From: Mycolicibacterium parafortuitum
GTDB taxonomy: Bacteria > Actinomycetota > Actinomycetes > Mycobacteriales > Mycobacteriaceae
Length of the DNA stretch: 50,463 nucleotides
Assembly: GCF_002086815.1 (NCBI RefSeq)
Contig: NZ_MVID01000038.1
Coordinates: 1-50,463, forward strand
Direction: 5' to 3'
The notes below the pieces were generated by a model. It searched no databases. It was not told where the DNA came from and saw only the letters and a program-made list of their open reading frames with translations. Positions 16,226 to 24,073 of this stretch are shown one piece after another (positions within the stretch are counted from its first letter, which is position 1; each line of letters starts with the position of its first letter). A program made the position numbers and the translations under genes.

Positions 16226-16632
16226 GGCGGATGAGCCGGCCTGTAAGCCGGATTCTGTTCCCCGCGGCCATCTGGCTGCAGGGCGGCGACCATCCATCTG
16301 GGTAGCCCGTCGCCGGGTACCTCGAGCGGCCTACCCGCAGGCTCGGGCGAGCAACCCTCGAGCGCCTGCGCGGCCGCAACCAGGTTGCGGCCTTCTTGGC
16401 CTTGCTTCGGGTGGGGTTTACCGAGCCACCCCGGTCACCCGGGATGCTGGTGCGCTCTTACCGCACCTTTTCACCCTTACCGCCCCCGGTCTCCCGGAGG
16501 CGGCGGTCTGTTTTCTGTGGCACTTTCCCGCGAGTCACCTCGGATTGCCGTTAGCAATCACCCTGCTCTGTGAAGTCCGGACTTTCCTCGACCCCCATCG
16601 GGGGCCGCGGCCGCCCAGCCAGCTCATCCGCC
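16226..16632 (-). ncRNA. rnpB: RNase P RNA (class A)
   Basis: The catalytic RNA of ribonuclease P, which trims tRNA 5' leaders. Read on the minus strand it starts GGCGGATGAGC and ends GCTCATCCGCC, forming the closing P1 stem. The universally conserved GAGGAAAGTCCGG is at 16577-16589 (complement), the 'GGTAAGAGCGCACCAG' block follows, and 'ACAGAATCCGGCTTACAG' lies near the 3' end, as in all class A RNAs. The ends are set from the P1 stem and could be off by a few bases. It is transcribed toward the CYTH/CHAD gene and divergently from the AraC gene. Confidence 0.97.
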
Positions 16633-16679
16633 CTAACAAGGTAATCGCTGGCGCGGCGTTTCCGGTAATACTGGGGTCT

Positions 16680-17123
16680 GTGACGCAGGCGCCACCCGCC
16701 CGCTACCTGATGCGGGCCAAGGATCTGGTCGACGCGCGCTATGCCGAGCCGATCACCGTCGACGACCTCGCGGCCGCCGCGGGCCTGTCGCGGGCCCACT
16801 TCAGCCGGATGTTCACCCGGACGTTCGGAGAGTCGCCGCGGGCCTACCTACAGACGCGCCGCCTGGAACGGGCCGCCGCACTGCTGCGCCACACCGACCG
16901 TTCGGTCGCCGACATCTGTGTGATGGTCGGCTTGCAGAGCGTCGGCTCGTTCACCACCAGCTTCGCGCGCGCCTACGGACTGCCGCCCGCCGCCTACCGG
17001 GCCTCGATGCCGCCCGCGGCGGTCCACGCGCGGATCCCGAGCTGCATCCTGCGCCGCGACACCCGGCCGAAGGCGGTCAAGACAGCACACGGGGAGAAGA
17101 CGGACGCCCCGTCTGCTCCGTAG
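16680..17123 (+). CDS. AraC-family regulator (DNA-binding domain only)
   Basis: A 147-residue protein that is essentially just the AraC/XylS DNA-binding domain: 'ITVDDLAAAAGLSRAHFSRM' and 'SVADICVMVGLQSVGSFTTSFARAYG' are the two helix-turn-helix units, and 'YLQTRRLERAAALL' the linker helix. The last 40 residues are basic and low-complexity. There is no effector domain. GTG 16680 is chosen as the first in-frame start outside rnpB; the larger frame upstream reads through rnpB and is not real. The next gene, 9 bp downstream, is a VOC protein: AraC/VOC pairs are common in actinobacteria and the regulator probably controls it. Confidence 0.85.
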   Translation: MTQAPPARYLMRAKDLVDARYAEPITVDDLAAAAGLSRAHFSRMFTRTFGESPRAYLQTRRLERAAALLRHTDRSVADICVMVGLQSVGSFTTSFARAYGLPPAAYRASMPPAAVHARIPSCILRRDTRPKAVKTAHGEKTDAPSAP

Positions 17124-17132
17124 CTTCAGATC

Positions 17133-17567
17133 ATGATCAAAATCGCCAGTGCACACCTGTGGGTGCACGACCAGGAAACCGCGCTGAAGTTCTGGACCGA
17201 GAAGGTCGGTATGGAAGTGCGCCAGGACGTCTCGCTGCCGGACGTGGACGGCATCTTCCGCTGGCTCACCGTCGGTCCGCCCGGCCAGGACGACGTGTCG
17301 ATCGTGTTGATGGCGGTGCCGGGTGAACCGGTGATGGACGAGCCCACCAAAAAGCAGGTGCTCGACCTGACCGCAAAAGGCTTCGCGGGCACCATCTTTC
17401 TGACTACCGAGGACTGCCACGCCAGCTATCGCGAGCTCAAGGCGCGCGGCGTCGAGTTCACCGAGGAACCGCACGACATGCCGTACGGAATCGACTGCGG
17501 CTTCCGCGACCCGTCCGGCAACAGCGTCCGGCTCACCCAGCTCGCCGAGGTGCCGGTGATCGGTTAG
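17133..17567 (+). CDS. VOC-family (glyoxalase-like) protein
   Basis: A 144-residue vicinal-oxygen-chelate protein: 'IASAHLWVHDQETALKFWTE' with the first metal-ligand histidine, 'GTIFLTTEDCHASYRELKAR' for the second repeat and 'GIDCGFRDPSGNSVRLTQ' with the characteristic D-P-x-G-N. Metal-dependent lyase, dioxygenase or resistance protein; the substrate is unknown. It is 9 bp downstream of the AraC regulator and almost certainly co-transcribed. Its last 4 nt overlap the stop of the convergent degraded HNH gene. Confidence 0.85.
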   Translation: MIKIASAHLWVHDQETALKFWTEKVGMEVRQDVSLPDVDGIFRWLTVGPPGQDDVSIVLMAVPGEPVMDEPTKKQVLDLTAKGFAGTIFLTTEDCHASYRELKARGVEFTEEPHDMPYGIDCGFRDPSGNSVRLTQLAEVPVIG

Positions 17568-18849
17568 GCGGCCGCGTCGAACGTGATCAGGTCGACGCTG
17601 AACCGGCCCTCCATCCGGCTCACCCGTCGGTAGACGGGCGGGCCGGGCAGCGCAGGCGCGATCGAGTAGTGCGTGGCCCCGGTCGGGGTCACGTACTGCG
17701 CGGTGTGCGCACCGTCGCGTTCGCAGGTGGTGACCCGCCACCCTGGCGCCTCCTTGGCGTAGTTGCACGCCTCGCAGGCGCCGAGTCCGTTGGCCGCGCT
17801 CGTCTTTCCGCCGTCGCGGTCGGGCGTAGCGTGGTCGTGATGGCGGATCGGGGCGTCGCAGTACGGGGTCCGGCAGGTCCGGTCGCGCCGGTTCAGCAGC
17901 GTCGCCAGTCCTTTCGGGAAGATCCGCGCCCGGGATTCCATCGCGACCAGCTGGCCGCTTCTCGGGTGGCGGTACAGCCGACGCAACGTCGCCTTGGGCT
18001 CGGCGTCCGCGACCGCGTCACCGGTCAGACCCCGGCAGAACCCCGCGGGCACGGGCCCGTAGCCGTCGAGCCAGCCGGGTGCGTCGTCGTCGCCGGCCAG
18101 GGTGGTGTCGGCCATCACCAGGTTCAGTTCGACCGGCAGCGGCGTGGCGGCGGCGCGGCCGGTGATCCGCTCGAAAGCGGTATCGGCCATCACCCTGTCG
18201 CGGGACCTCTCGTCGAATGTGGTGTCCGCGTGCCGCTTCAGCGCCGCGTACATCCCGACGCCCTGCGCGAGCGGCAGCAGTGCCGTGAAATACACCATCC
18301 CGTTGGGCGCGGGCCGGCAACTCACCCGCGGCTGCGCGGCCGCCTTCTCGGCCCTGTCCACGACGGCCGCCGCATCCAGCCGGGCCGCGATGTTCCTGGC
18401 CTCGGCCCTGACCCGCCTGCTGCCCCAGCCCTCGAACCGGGACGGTCGGCGCACAGCTCCTCGTCCAGCTGCCGCCGATGCGCCACGCTCAGACACGCCG
18501 ACTCCTGCACGATCAGCGTGGCGCGCCACTCCGACAACGCGCCGCATTCCAAAGCTGCCAGCGTGTACGGCATCTCGTGCACCAACGCGTTCGCGAAGCC
18601 CAGGTGCTGATTGCCTTTCACCGGGGCATCGCGGCGGGCCAGCGCCACCTCGGAGGTCAACCCCTTGCCCCGCCGTGCCGCCGGCACACCCGCGGCGAGC
18701 TCGGCCAACCTGCGTTTGGCCGCCCACAACGCGGTTGCGCGTGCCTGCGCCGCCGCAGCGGCCGACTTCAGCCGCTCACAGTCCTCGACGACGGCGCGCA
18801 GCTCGGCCTGCGACGCCGCCTCATCCACATCGAACAAACTTTCGAACAT
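17564..18849 (-). pseudogene. 13E12-type DUF222/HNH endonuclease gene, frameshifted
   Basis: Two overlapping frames together make one 13E12-repeat-family protein. The N-terminal part, from ATG 18849 ('MFESLFDVDEAASQAELRAV'), is the DUF222 region and reads correctly to 'RRQLDEELCADRP'. The C-terminal part continues from 'RFEGWGSRRVRAEARNIAAR' in another frame through to the HNH nuclease motif 'CDAPIRHHDHATPDRDGGKT' and 'GACEACNYAKE'. The switch falls near 18433-18441, in a run of three G (CCC on the coding strand); adding one C restores the frame. Either a real one-base deletion or a sequencing error. In mycobacteria these genes are multicopy and tied to a repeated element. TAGCGT 7 nt before the ATG could be the -10. 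Confidence 0.85.
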
Positions 18850-18880
18850 GGCTCCGACGCTAGCGCGCCGCACCGACAAC

Positions 18881-19501
18881 TCACGCCACGCGCCGCAGCA
18901 CGATCAGGTTGTCCGACAGCACCCCGGCCTGCCCGTCGGGGCCGACCGCGTCGCGCTCGACCACCTCGGCCCGCAACCGCTCCCACGTGCCGTCGCCGAG
19001 GTCGATCGACGCCAGCACCTCGTCGAGCGTCGCGAACCGGTGCTCGTGAACCTCCGGCGGAGCCCACGGCGGCGCGGCGCCGTGGTCGACGACGATGAGC
19101 ACCCCGCCCACGGCCACCGCCCGCGTGGCCGCGGCGAAGATCCGCTCGCGGTCCAGGTGCACCATCGACTGCAGGAACTGCGCGGACACCAGGTCGAAGA
19201 CGCCGTCGGGGAACGACTCCGACAGATTCGTCTGCACGAACCGCACCTTCGCGGTGAGCCCGCGCTTGGCCGCCTCCTCGGCGGCGCGACCCAGTGCGGT
19301 GTCGGAGATGTCGACACCGACCACGTCCCAGCCGTGTTCGGCCAGCCACAGCGAGTCCCCGCCTTCCCCGCATCCGAGGTCCAGCGCCCGGCCCGGTGCC
19401 AGCGGCGCGACGATCTCGGCGAGCCACCGGTTGACGTGTCCGCTCCAGATCCGGTCACGCTGGCCGTACCGCTCTTCCCAATGTTGTTTGACGTCGGTCA
19501 T
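18881..19501 (-). CDS. Class I SAM-dependent methyltransferase
   Basis: A 206-residue Rossmann methyltransferase. Motif I is 'ALDLGCGEGGDSLWLAEHGW', then 'VVGVDIS' (the acidic residue that binds the ribose), 'FDLVSAQFLQSM' for motif IV and 'GGVLIVVDHG' for motif V/VI. The opening 'HWEERYGQRDRIWSGHVN' resembles TehB/thiopurine-type small-molecule methyltransferases. Its start overlaps by 4 nt the end of the upstream flavoprotein gene (ATGA), so the two are made together. S- or Se-methylation of a thiol-type compound is a reasonable guess from the partner; sequence alone does not prove it. Confidence 0.88.
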   Translation of the reverse strand: MTDVKQHWEERYGQRDRIWSGHVNRWLAEIVAPLAPGRALDLGCGEGGDSLWLAEHGWDVVGVDISDTALGRAAEEAAKRGLTAKVRFVQTNLSESFPDGVFDLVSAQFLQSMVHLDRERIFAAATRAVAVGGVLIVVDHGAAPPWAPPEVHEHRFATLDEVLASIDLGDGTWERLRAEVVERDAVGPDGQAGVLSDNLIVLRRVA

Positions 19502-20406
19502 TTCTCCTCCTCTGAGATACTTGCCACCACCGAAGCGGCCGCGCCCGAACCGGCCGCGATCGCCGCAGCCACCTGCGGCATCTGGGCACTGACATCCCCC
19601 GCGGCGAACACCCCGGGCACGGTGGTCTGATACATCGCGTCGATCGCGATCGATTCCGCCGTGACCGGGTTCGGCGGGGCGAATCCGACGCCCAACTCGG
19701 TTGCCAGCGAAGCTCTTTGGTGCAGTGTCGTCGCGACCAGCAGGCCGCCGCGCGCGATGTCGGTCCCGTCCTCGAACACCACGGAGGTCAATTCCCGGTC
19801 AGCCGACCGTAATTCGGCGACCGGACGCTCGTCGACATCCACCGCGGCGCCGGCGAGACGCATCCGCTGATCGTCGGTCAGATCGGCGGCCAGCAGGACG
19901 ACATCGTCGCTCCACCGCCGCAGCAGCGTGGCCATGTGCACGCCGCGCTCCCCCGCGGCCAGCACCGCCAGTGGTCTGTCCCGCACTTCCCAGCCGTGAC
20001 AGAACGGGCAGTGGAACACCGAATTCCCCCACAGCTCAGCGATACCCGGCACCTGCGGGTACTCGTAGCGCATCCCCATCGCGAGCAGGATCCGCCTCGT
20101 GCGTACCGTCTGCCCGCCCGCCAACCCGACGGTGAAGCCGTCCTCGGACGGCGCGGCCGACACCACCTCGCCGTCGTGCACGCGCACGGCCGGATAGCGC
20201 GTCAACTCCCGGCGGCCCCGCGCATACAACTCGGCGGGCGGCACCCCGTCGAATCCGAGCAGACCGCCGATCCCGTGGGCGGCCAGGTTGCTCTGCTGTC
20301 CCGCATCGACGACGAGGGTGCGACGGCGGGCCCGGCCCAGCACCAGCGCCGCGCTCAGTCCTGCGGCCCCGCCGCCGATGACCACGCACTCCCAGATCTC
20401 GCTCAT
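19498..20406 (-). CDS. Thioredoxin-reductase-like FAD/NAD(P) disulfide oxidoreductase (GliT/HlmI-like)
   Basis: A 302-residue two-dinucleotide-domain flavoprotein. 'VVIGGGAAGLSAALVLGRA' binds FAD, 'CPFC' at 133-136 within 'VFHCPFCHGWE' is the redox pair, and 'VPGVFAAGDVS' near the end contacts FAD. 'SNLAAHGIGGLLGFDG' and the 'CxxCHGxE' arrangement resemble fungal GliT and bacterial HlmI, which oxidise dithiols using O2, more than housekeeping TrxB; no thioredoxin gene is nearby. Start ATG 20406 is in frame with the FAD motif; the longer upstream frame is a shadow of the divergent regulator. It is the first gene of the methyltransferase operon and diverges across 46 bp from the XRE-cupin gene. 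Confidence 0.85.
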   Translation of the reverse strand: MSEIWECVVIGGGAAGLSAALVLGRARRRTLVVDAGQQSNLAAHGIGGLLGFDGVPPAELYARGRRELTRYPAVRVHDGEVVSAAPSEDGFTVGLAGGQTVRTRRILLAMGMRYEYPQVPGIAELWGNSVFHCPFCHGWEVRDRPLAVLAAGERGVHMATLLRRWSDDVVLLAADLTDDQRMRLAGAAVDVDERPVAELRSADRELTSVVFEDGTDIARGGLLVATTLHQRASLATELGVGFAPPNPVTAESIAIDAMYQTTVPGVFAAGDVSAQMPQVAAAIAAGSGAAASVVASISEEEK

Positions 20407-20446
20407 ACCGCCACCTTGCCCCCGCCCCCGCCCGATGCCAAGCTGT

Positions 20447-20463
20447 TTTGCCATGGAGGCAAA
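20447..20463. promoter_or_regulatory. Inverted repeat over the start codon of the XRE-cupin gene
   Basis: TTTGCC-ATGGA-GGCAAA is a perfect 6-bp inverted repeat with a 5-nt spacer that contains the start codon of the regulator gene. Its place in the 46-bp divergent gap suggests an operator for self-repression and control of the flavoprotein operon. Inferred. Confidence 0.5.
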
Positions 20464-21040
20464 CGACACCGACGACAGCGTCGACACGCGGGTCCGCAGA
20501 AGGCTGCGGGATCTGCGCCTGCAGCGCGGAATGACGTTGGAGGACGTGGCGACCCGCTCCAACATCGACGTGTCCACGCTGAGCCGGCTGGAGTCCGGCA
20601 AGCGCCGCCTAGCGCTCGACCATCTGCCCCGGTTGGCCGCGGCGCTGTCGGTCACCACCGATGAACTGCTGCGCACCCCGGAGGTCGAGGACCCGCGGAT
20701 CCGCAACCGGTCCCACACCCACAACCAGATCACGTTCTGGCCGTTGACCGGACAGGGCCCGGCCGGCGGGCTGCACGCCCACAAGATCCGGATCAGCGCG
20801 CGCCGGCGCACCCCACCGGCCGAGCTACCGGTGCACGAGGGGCACGACTGGATGTACGTGCTGTCCGGACGGTTACGGCTGATCCTGGGTGACCGCGACT
20901 TCACCATCAAACCCGGTGAGGCCGTCGAGTTCTCGACGTGGACGCCGCACTGGTTCGGCGCGGTCGACGGTGCCGTCGAGGCCATCGCGCTGTTCGGGTT
21001 GCACGGCGAACGCGTGCACCTGCACACCGATCAGAGGTAG
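20453..21040 (+). CDS. XRE-family regulator with C-terminal cupin
   Basis: A 195-residue repressor-like protein. Residues about 12-70 are a Cro/CI helix-turn-helix ('MTLEDVATRSNIDVSTLSRL'); residues about 110-185 are a cupin sensor domain ('VHEGHDWMYVLSGRLRLILG' and 'FTIKPGEAVEFSTWTPHWFG'). Proteins of this build bind small molecules with the cupin and control adjacent genes. It is divergent from the GliT-like flavoprotein/methyltransferase operon. Its 3' end overlaps the convergent RNase H/phosphatase gene by 10 nt. Confidence 0.9.
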   Translation: MEANDTDDSVDTRVRRRLRDLRLQRGMTLEDVATRSNIDVSTLSRLESGKRRLALDHLPRLAAALSVTTDELLRTPEVEDPRIRNRSHTHNQITFWPLTGQGPAGGLHAHKIRISARRRTPPAELPVHEGHDWMYVLSGRLRLILGDRDFTIKPGEAVEFSTWTPHWFGAVDGAVEAIALFGLHGERVHLHTDQR

Positions 21041-22134
21041 GCGGTCTGGTTGACCAGCCGCACCGACGCCGCACCGTCGGGGTAGAACTCCGCGATCGAC
21101 AGCGACGCGAGATCCAGGTGCAGGCGGTACAGGATGGCCGGGCCGGCATCGAGGGCCAGCCGCAGCAGGGTCTTGATCGGGGTCACGTGCGAGACCACCA
21201 GCACGGTCTGCCCTGCATGCTCGTCGACGATCCGGCGCTGCGCGCGGTGCACCCGCGTCGCGACCGCGTCGAAGCTCTCGCCACCCGGCGGCGGCACGGA
21301 GGTGTCCCGAAGCCAGCGACGGTGCAGCTCCGGGTCACGGTCGGAGGCCTCCCCGAACGTCAGCCCCTCCCACCCGCCGAAGTCGGTCTCGATCAGGTCG
21401 TCGTCGACGGTGACGTCGAGGCCCAGCGCCTTCGCCGCGGCGGCCGCGGTGTCGAAGGCCCGCTGCAGCGGCGACGCGATCACCGCACCGATCCCGCCGC
21501 GCTCGCCGAGATACCGTGCGGCCGCATCGGCCTGCTGGACGCCCAGCGGCGTCAGTTCGGGATTGCCTCGGCCCGAATAGCGCCGTTCCACCGACAGCGC
21601 GGTCTGGCCGTGCCGCAGCAGCAGCAGCCGGGTCGGCGCGCCCGTGGCGCCGGTCCATCCGGCCGGGTTCGTGACGACCTCCGTCGAGGCAGGTGTGGCG
21701 GCGGGAGTGGCGGCGGGAGTGGCGGACTCCCCCGCCGCGGCGTCCATCGCCTCGTTGGCGAGCCGGTCGGCGTAGCTGTTCTTGTCCCGCGGGATCCAGG
21801 TGTAGTCGATGTAGTCGAAGCGGCGCGCCAGCTCACCGGCCTGACGATGCAGCACAGCCAGATCGGGATGTTTGACCCGCCAGCGCCCCGACATCTGCTC
21901 GACCACCAGCTTGGAGTCCATCCGGACCTCGACGTCGGTGGCACCGGTCTCGGCGGCGGCCTCGAGCCCGGCGATCAGCCCGCGGTACTCGGCGACGTTG
22001 TTGGTCGCGGTGCCGATCGCCGCCTTGCCTTCCGCGAGCACCGATTCGTGGTCGGCGCTCCATACGACGGCGCCGTACCCGGCCGGTCCGGGGTTGCCGC
22101 GCGCCCCGCCGTCGGCTTCGACGATGACCCTCAC
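21031..22134 (-). CDS. Bifunctional RNase HI / acid phosphatase (Rv2228c-like)
   Basis: A 367-residue fusion. Residues 1-135 are RNase HI: 'VEADGGARGNPGP' with the first catalytic Asp, 'NNVAEYRGL' with the Glu, and 'RMDSKLVVEQ' with the next Asp; it cuts RNA in RNA/DNA hybrids. After a linker containing repeated ATPA units, residues about 170-367 are a histidine phosphatase: 'LLLLRHGQT' with the nucleophile His and 'VLVVSHVTPIKTLL'. In M. tuberculosis the homologue Rv2228c has both RNase H and CobC-like alpha-ribazole phosphatase activity as I recall. Start is GTG 22134, with the upstream zinc-ribbon gene ending 10 nt earlier. Confidence 0.94.
   Translation of the reverse strand: MRVIVEADGGARGNPGPAGYGAVVWSADHESVLAEGKAAIGTATNNVAEYRGLIAGLEAAAETGATDVEVRMDSKLVVEQMSGRWRVKHPDLAVLHRQAGELARRFDYIDYTWIPRDKNSYADRLANEAMDAAAGESATPAATPAATPASTEVVTNPAGWTGATGAPTRLLLLRHGQTALSVERRYSGRGNPELTPLGVQQADAAARYLGERGGIGAVIASPLQRAFDTAAAAAKALGLDVTVDDDLIETDFGGWEGLTFGEASDRDPELHRRWLRDTSVPPPGGESFDAVATRVHRAQRRIVDEHAGQTVLVVSHVTPIKTLLRLALDAGPAILYRLHLDLASLSIAEFYPDGAASVRLVNQTAYL
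21695..21726. repeat. 12-bp tandem repeat in the interdomain linker
   Basis: GTGGCGGCGGGA occurs twice in a row (21695-21706, 21707-21718), followed by a partial third copy. On the coding strand it encodes the flexible alanine/proline/threonine linker between the RNase H and phosphatase domains and probably varies in length between strains. Confidence 0.8.
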
Positions 22135-22144
22135 GCGTGGGCCT

Positions 22145-22882
22145 TCACGCGTTGGCGCCCTTGAACCGCAACAGGATCGCCGAGCATTCCGGGCAGCGCA
22201 CGATGTCGTCCTCGGCGGCGGCCGCGATCCGCGCCGATTCGCCCCTGTCGATCTCGATCCGGCACGCCCCGCACCGACGGCCCTGCAGCGGTGCGGCTCC
22301 GACGCCGGACCTGGTCCGCTGCCGTTCGTAGAGCGTTGCCAGTTCGTCGTCGAGGGCCGCGACCACCTCCGCGCGCCGGGACACCGCGCGCTCCTTGGTC
22401 TGGGACAGCTCGGCCCGCGCGTCGTCGGCCGCCCGCTGCGCATCGGTCAGCGCGGCCTGCGACTGCTCGCTCGCCGCGACCTGTTCGGCCTCCTGTGCGG
22501 CGAGCTCCTCGCGCTTCTCCATCAGCTCCAGCTGCGAGTCCTCCAGGCTGGCCTGCCTGCGTTGCAGCGTCTCCAGCTCGTGCTGCAGATCGGTGAGCTG
22601 TTTGGCGTCGACGGTGCCGCCGTCGAGCAGCGCGCGGTCGCGGTCCTCGCGCTGCCGCACCCCGTCGATCTCGGTTTCGAGCTTGGCGACCTGGGCGTCG
22701 ATGTCGTCGAGCGCCAGCCGGATCGCGGCGAGTCGGTCGCCGACCTCGCGGTGGGCGGCCTGTGCCTCGTCGACGGCCTTCTGCTCGGGCAGATTCTTGG
22801 TGCGGTGCTCGGCCCGGGTGATCTCGGCATCGACCTCGGCGAGCTCAAGCAGCAGTTTCTGTTGAGCCACATCGGCTTTCAC
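22145..22882 (-). CDS. Coiled-coil zinc-ribbon protein (Rv2229c-like, C4-type)
   Basis: A 245-residue protein: residues about 1-190 form a long coiled coil rich in Leu/Glu/Gln/Arg, followed by a C-terminal zinc ribbon with 'CGAC' and 'CPEC' pairs. Its function is not known; the family (C4-type zinc ribbon) is often encoded beside Nif3 proteins, as here. GTG 22882 is selected because the length and start then equal M. tuberculosis Rv2229c (245 residues, starting MKAEVAQQ); an ATG at 22900 lies inside the upstream nif3-like gene. It sits between the Nif3-like gene and the RNase H/phosphatase gene, all on one transcript. Confidence 0.88.
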   Translation of the reverse strand: MKADVAQQKLLLELAEVDAEITRAEHRTKNLPEQKAVDEAQAAHREVGDRLAAIRLALDDIDAQVAKLETEIDGVRQREDRDRALLDGGTVDAKQLTDLQHELETLQRRQASLEDSQLELMEKREELAAQEAEQVAASEQSQAALTDAQRAADDARAELSQTKERAVSRRAEVVAALDDELATLYERQRTRSGVGAAPLQGRRCGACRIEIDRGESARIAAAAEDDIVRCPECSAILLRFKGANA

Positions 22883-22883
22883 G

Positions 22884-24008
22884 TCAGCATCCCTCGACAT
22901 TCCATGGATCGGTGCGCACATCGGACACGGTGACCGGCAGCGACGGCCCGAAGTGCTCGCGCAACAACGCCGCGGCTTGATTGCACCACGGGAACTCACT
23001 GGCCCAGTGCGCGACGTCGACGAGCGCGACGTCCGACACGCGCCGGTGCTCGTCGGCGGGGTGGTGGCGCAGGTCGGCGGTCACGTAGGCCTGCGCGCCG
23101 GACGCGCTGACCTCGGCGAGCAGCGAATCGCCCGCGCCGCCGCACACCGCGACCCGAGACACCGTCGTCGCCGGGTCGCCGGCCGCGCGGACCCCCCAGG
23201 ACGTCGCGGGCAGTGCGGCGCGCACCCGGGACACGAACGCCGCCAGCGGTTCCGGTTCGGGCAATGTGGCGATCCGGCCGAGTCCGACGTCACCGGGCGG
23301 CGACTGCAGCGCGATCAGGTCGAACGCCGGTTCCTCGTACGGGTGGGCCGACCGCAGCCCGGCGGCCACCGCGGAGCGGCGCGCGACCGGCGCGACCATC
23401 TCCACCCGGTCCTCGGCGACGTGCTCGACGGTGCCGACGGCGCCGATCGCCGGTGACGCGCCCTCGCCGGGCAGGAACTGCCCCGTGCCGGGCACGCTCC
23501 AGCTGCACTGCGAATAGTCGCCGATGTGTCCGGCGCCGGCGGCGAACATCGCCGACCGCACCGCCTCGGCGTTCTCGGCGGGCACGTACACCACCCACTT
23601 GTCCAGCGGCGGGCCGGCCGCCACCGGCGAGAGCACCTCGCAGACCTCGAGCCCGAGCGCGTCGGCGAGCGCGTCCGACACCCCCGGCGAGGCGCTGTCG
23701 GCGTTGGTGTGCGCGGTGAACAACGACCGGCCGGACCGGATCAGCGAGTGGATCAACGCCCCCTTGGCGGTCCCCGCCGACACGGTGTCGACACCACGCA
23801 GAAGCAGCGGGTGGTGCGCGAGCAGCAGGCCGCGCTCGGGAACCTGGGCGACCACCTCGGCGGTCGCGTCCACCGCCACGGTCACCGATTCGACCGGTTC
23901 GGACGGATCCCCGCAGACCAGGCCGACGGAGTCCCAGCCCTGCGCCAGCGCGGGCGGATAGGCAGCTTCGAGTACGTCGATGAGGTCGATTAGACGGACA
24001 CTTGCCAC
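22884..24008 (-). CDS. Nif3-like dinuclear metal-centre hexameric protein (Rv2230c-like)
   Basis: A 374-residue NIF3/YbgI/DUF34 family protein. It shows 'LLLAHHPLLLRGVDTVS' with paired metal-ligand histidines, 'AHTNADSASPGVSDALADALG', and near the C-terminus 'LVDVAHWASEFPW' with the last ligands. The middle third (about 130-250) is the insert domain typical of the longer family members ('RSAHPYEEPAFDLI'). The metal-binding hexamer has no settled function, although GTP cyclohydrolase-like roles have been proposed. GTG 24008 is chosen as the start. Its 5' end faces the divergent ptkA gene across 65 bp, with no cobC gene between them. Confidence 0.92.
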   Translation of the reverse strand: MASVRLIDLIDVLEAAYPPALAQGWDSVGLVCGDPSEPVESVTVAVDATAEVVAQVPERGLLLAHHPLLLRGVDTVSAGTAKGALIHSLIRSGRSLFTAHTNADSASPGVSDALADALGLEVCEVLSPVAAGPPLDKWVVYVPAENAEAVRSAMFAAGAGHIGDYSQCSWSVPGTGQFLPGEGASPAIGAVGTVEHVAEDRVEMVAPVARRSAVAAGLRSAHPYEEPAFDLIALQSPPGDVGLGRIATLPEPEPLAAFVSRVRAALPATSWGVRAAGDPATTVSRVAVCGGAGDSLLAEVSASGAQAYVTADLRHHPADEHRRVSDVALVDVAHWASEFPWCNQAAALLREHFGPSLPVTVSDVRTDPWNVEGC

Positions 24009-24073
24009 AGCACGACAGTAGTGCGCTCGGGCCTGCGGCCGGGGCAGCCACCCGGCTGCGGGACAATGGTCGG

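Noticed and set aside
16551..16799. Small open frames within and upstream of the rnpB region
   Set aside because: They lie on conserved RNase P RNA stems and have no recognisable product.
20407..21027. N-terminal extension of the flavoprotein frame by 207 codons
   Set aside because: The FAD motif starts at MSEIWECVVIGGG; the extension is antisense to the XRE-cupin gene.
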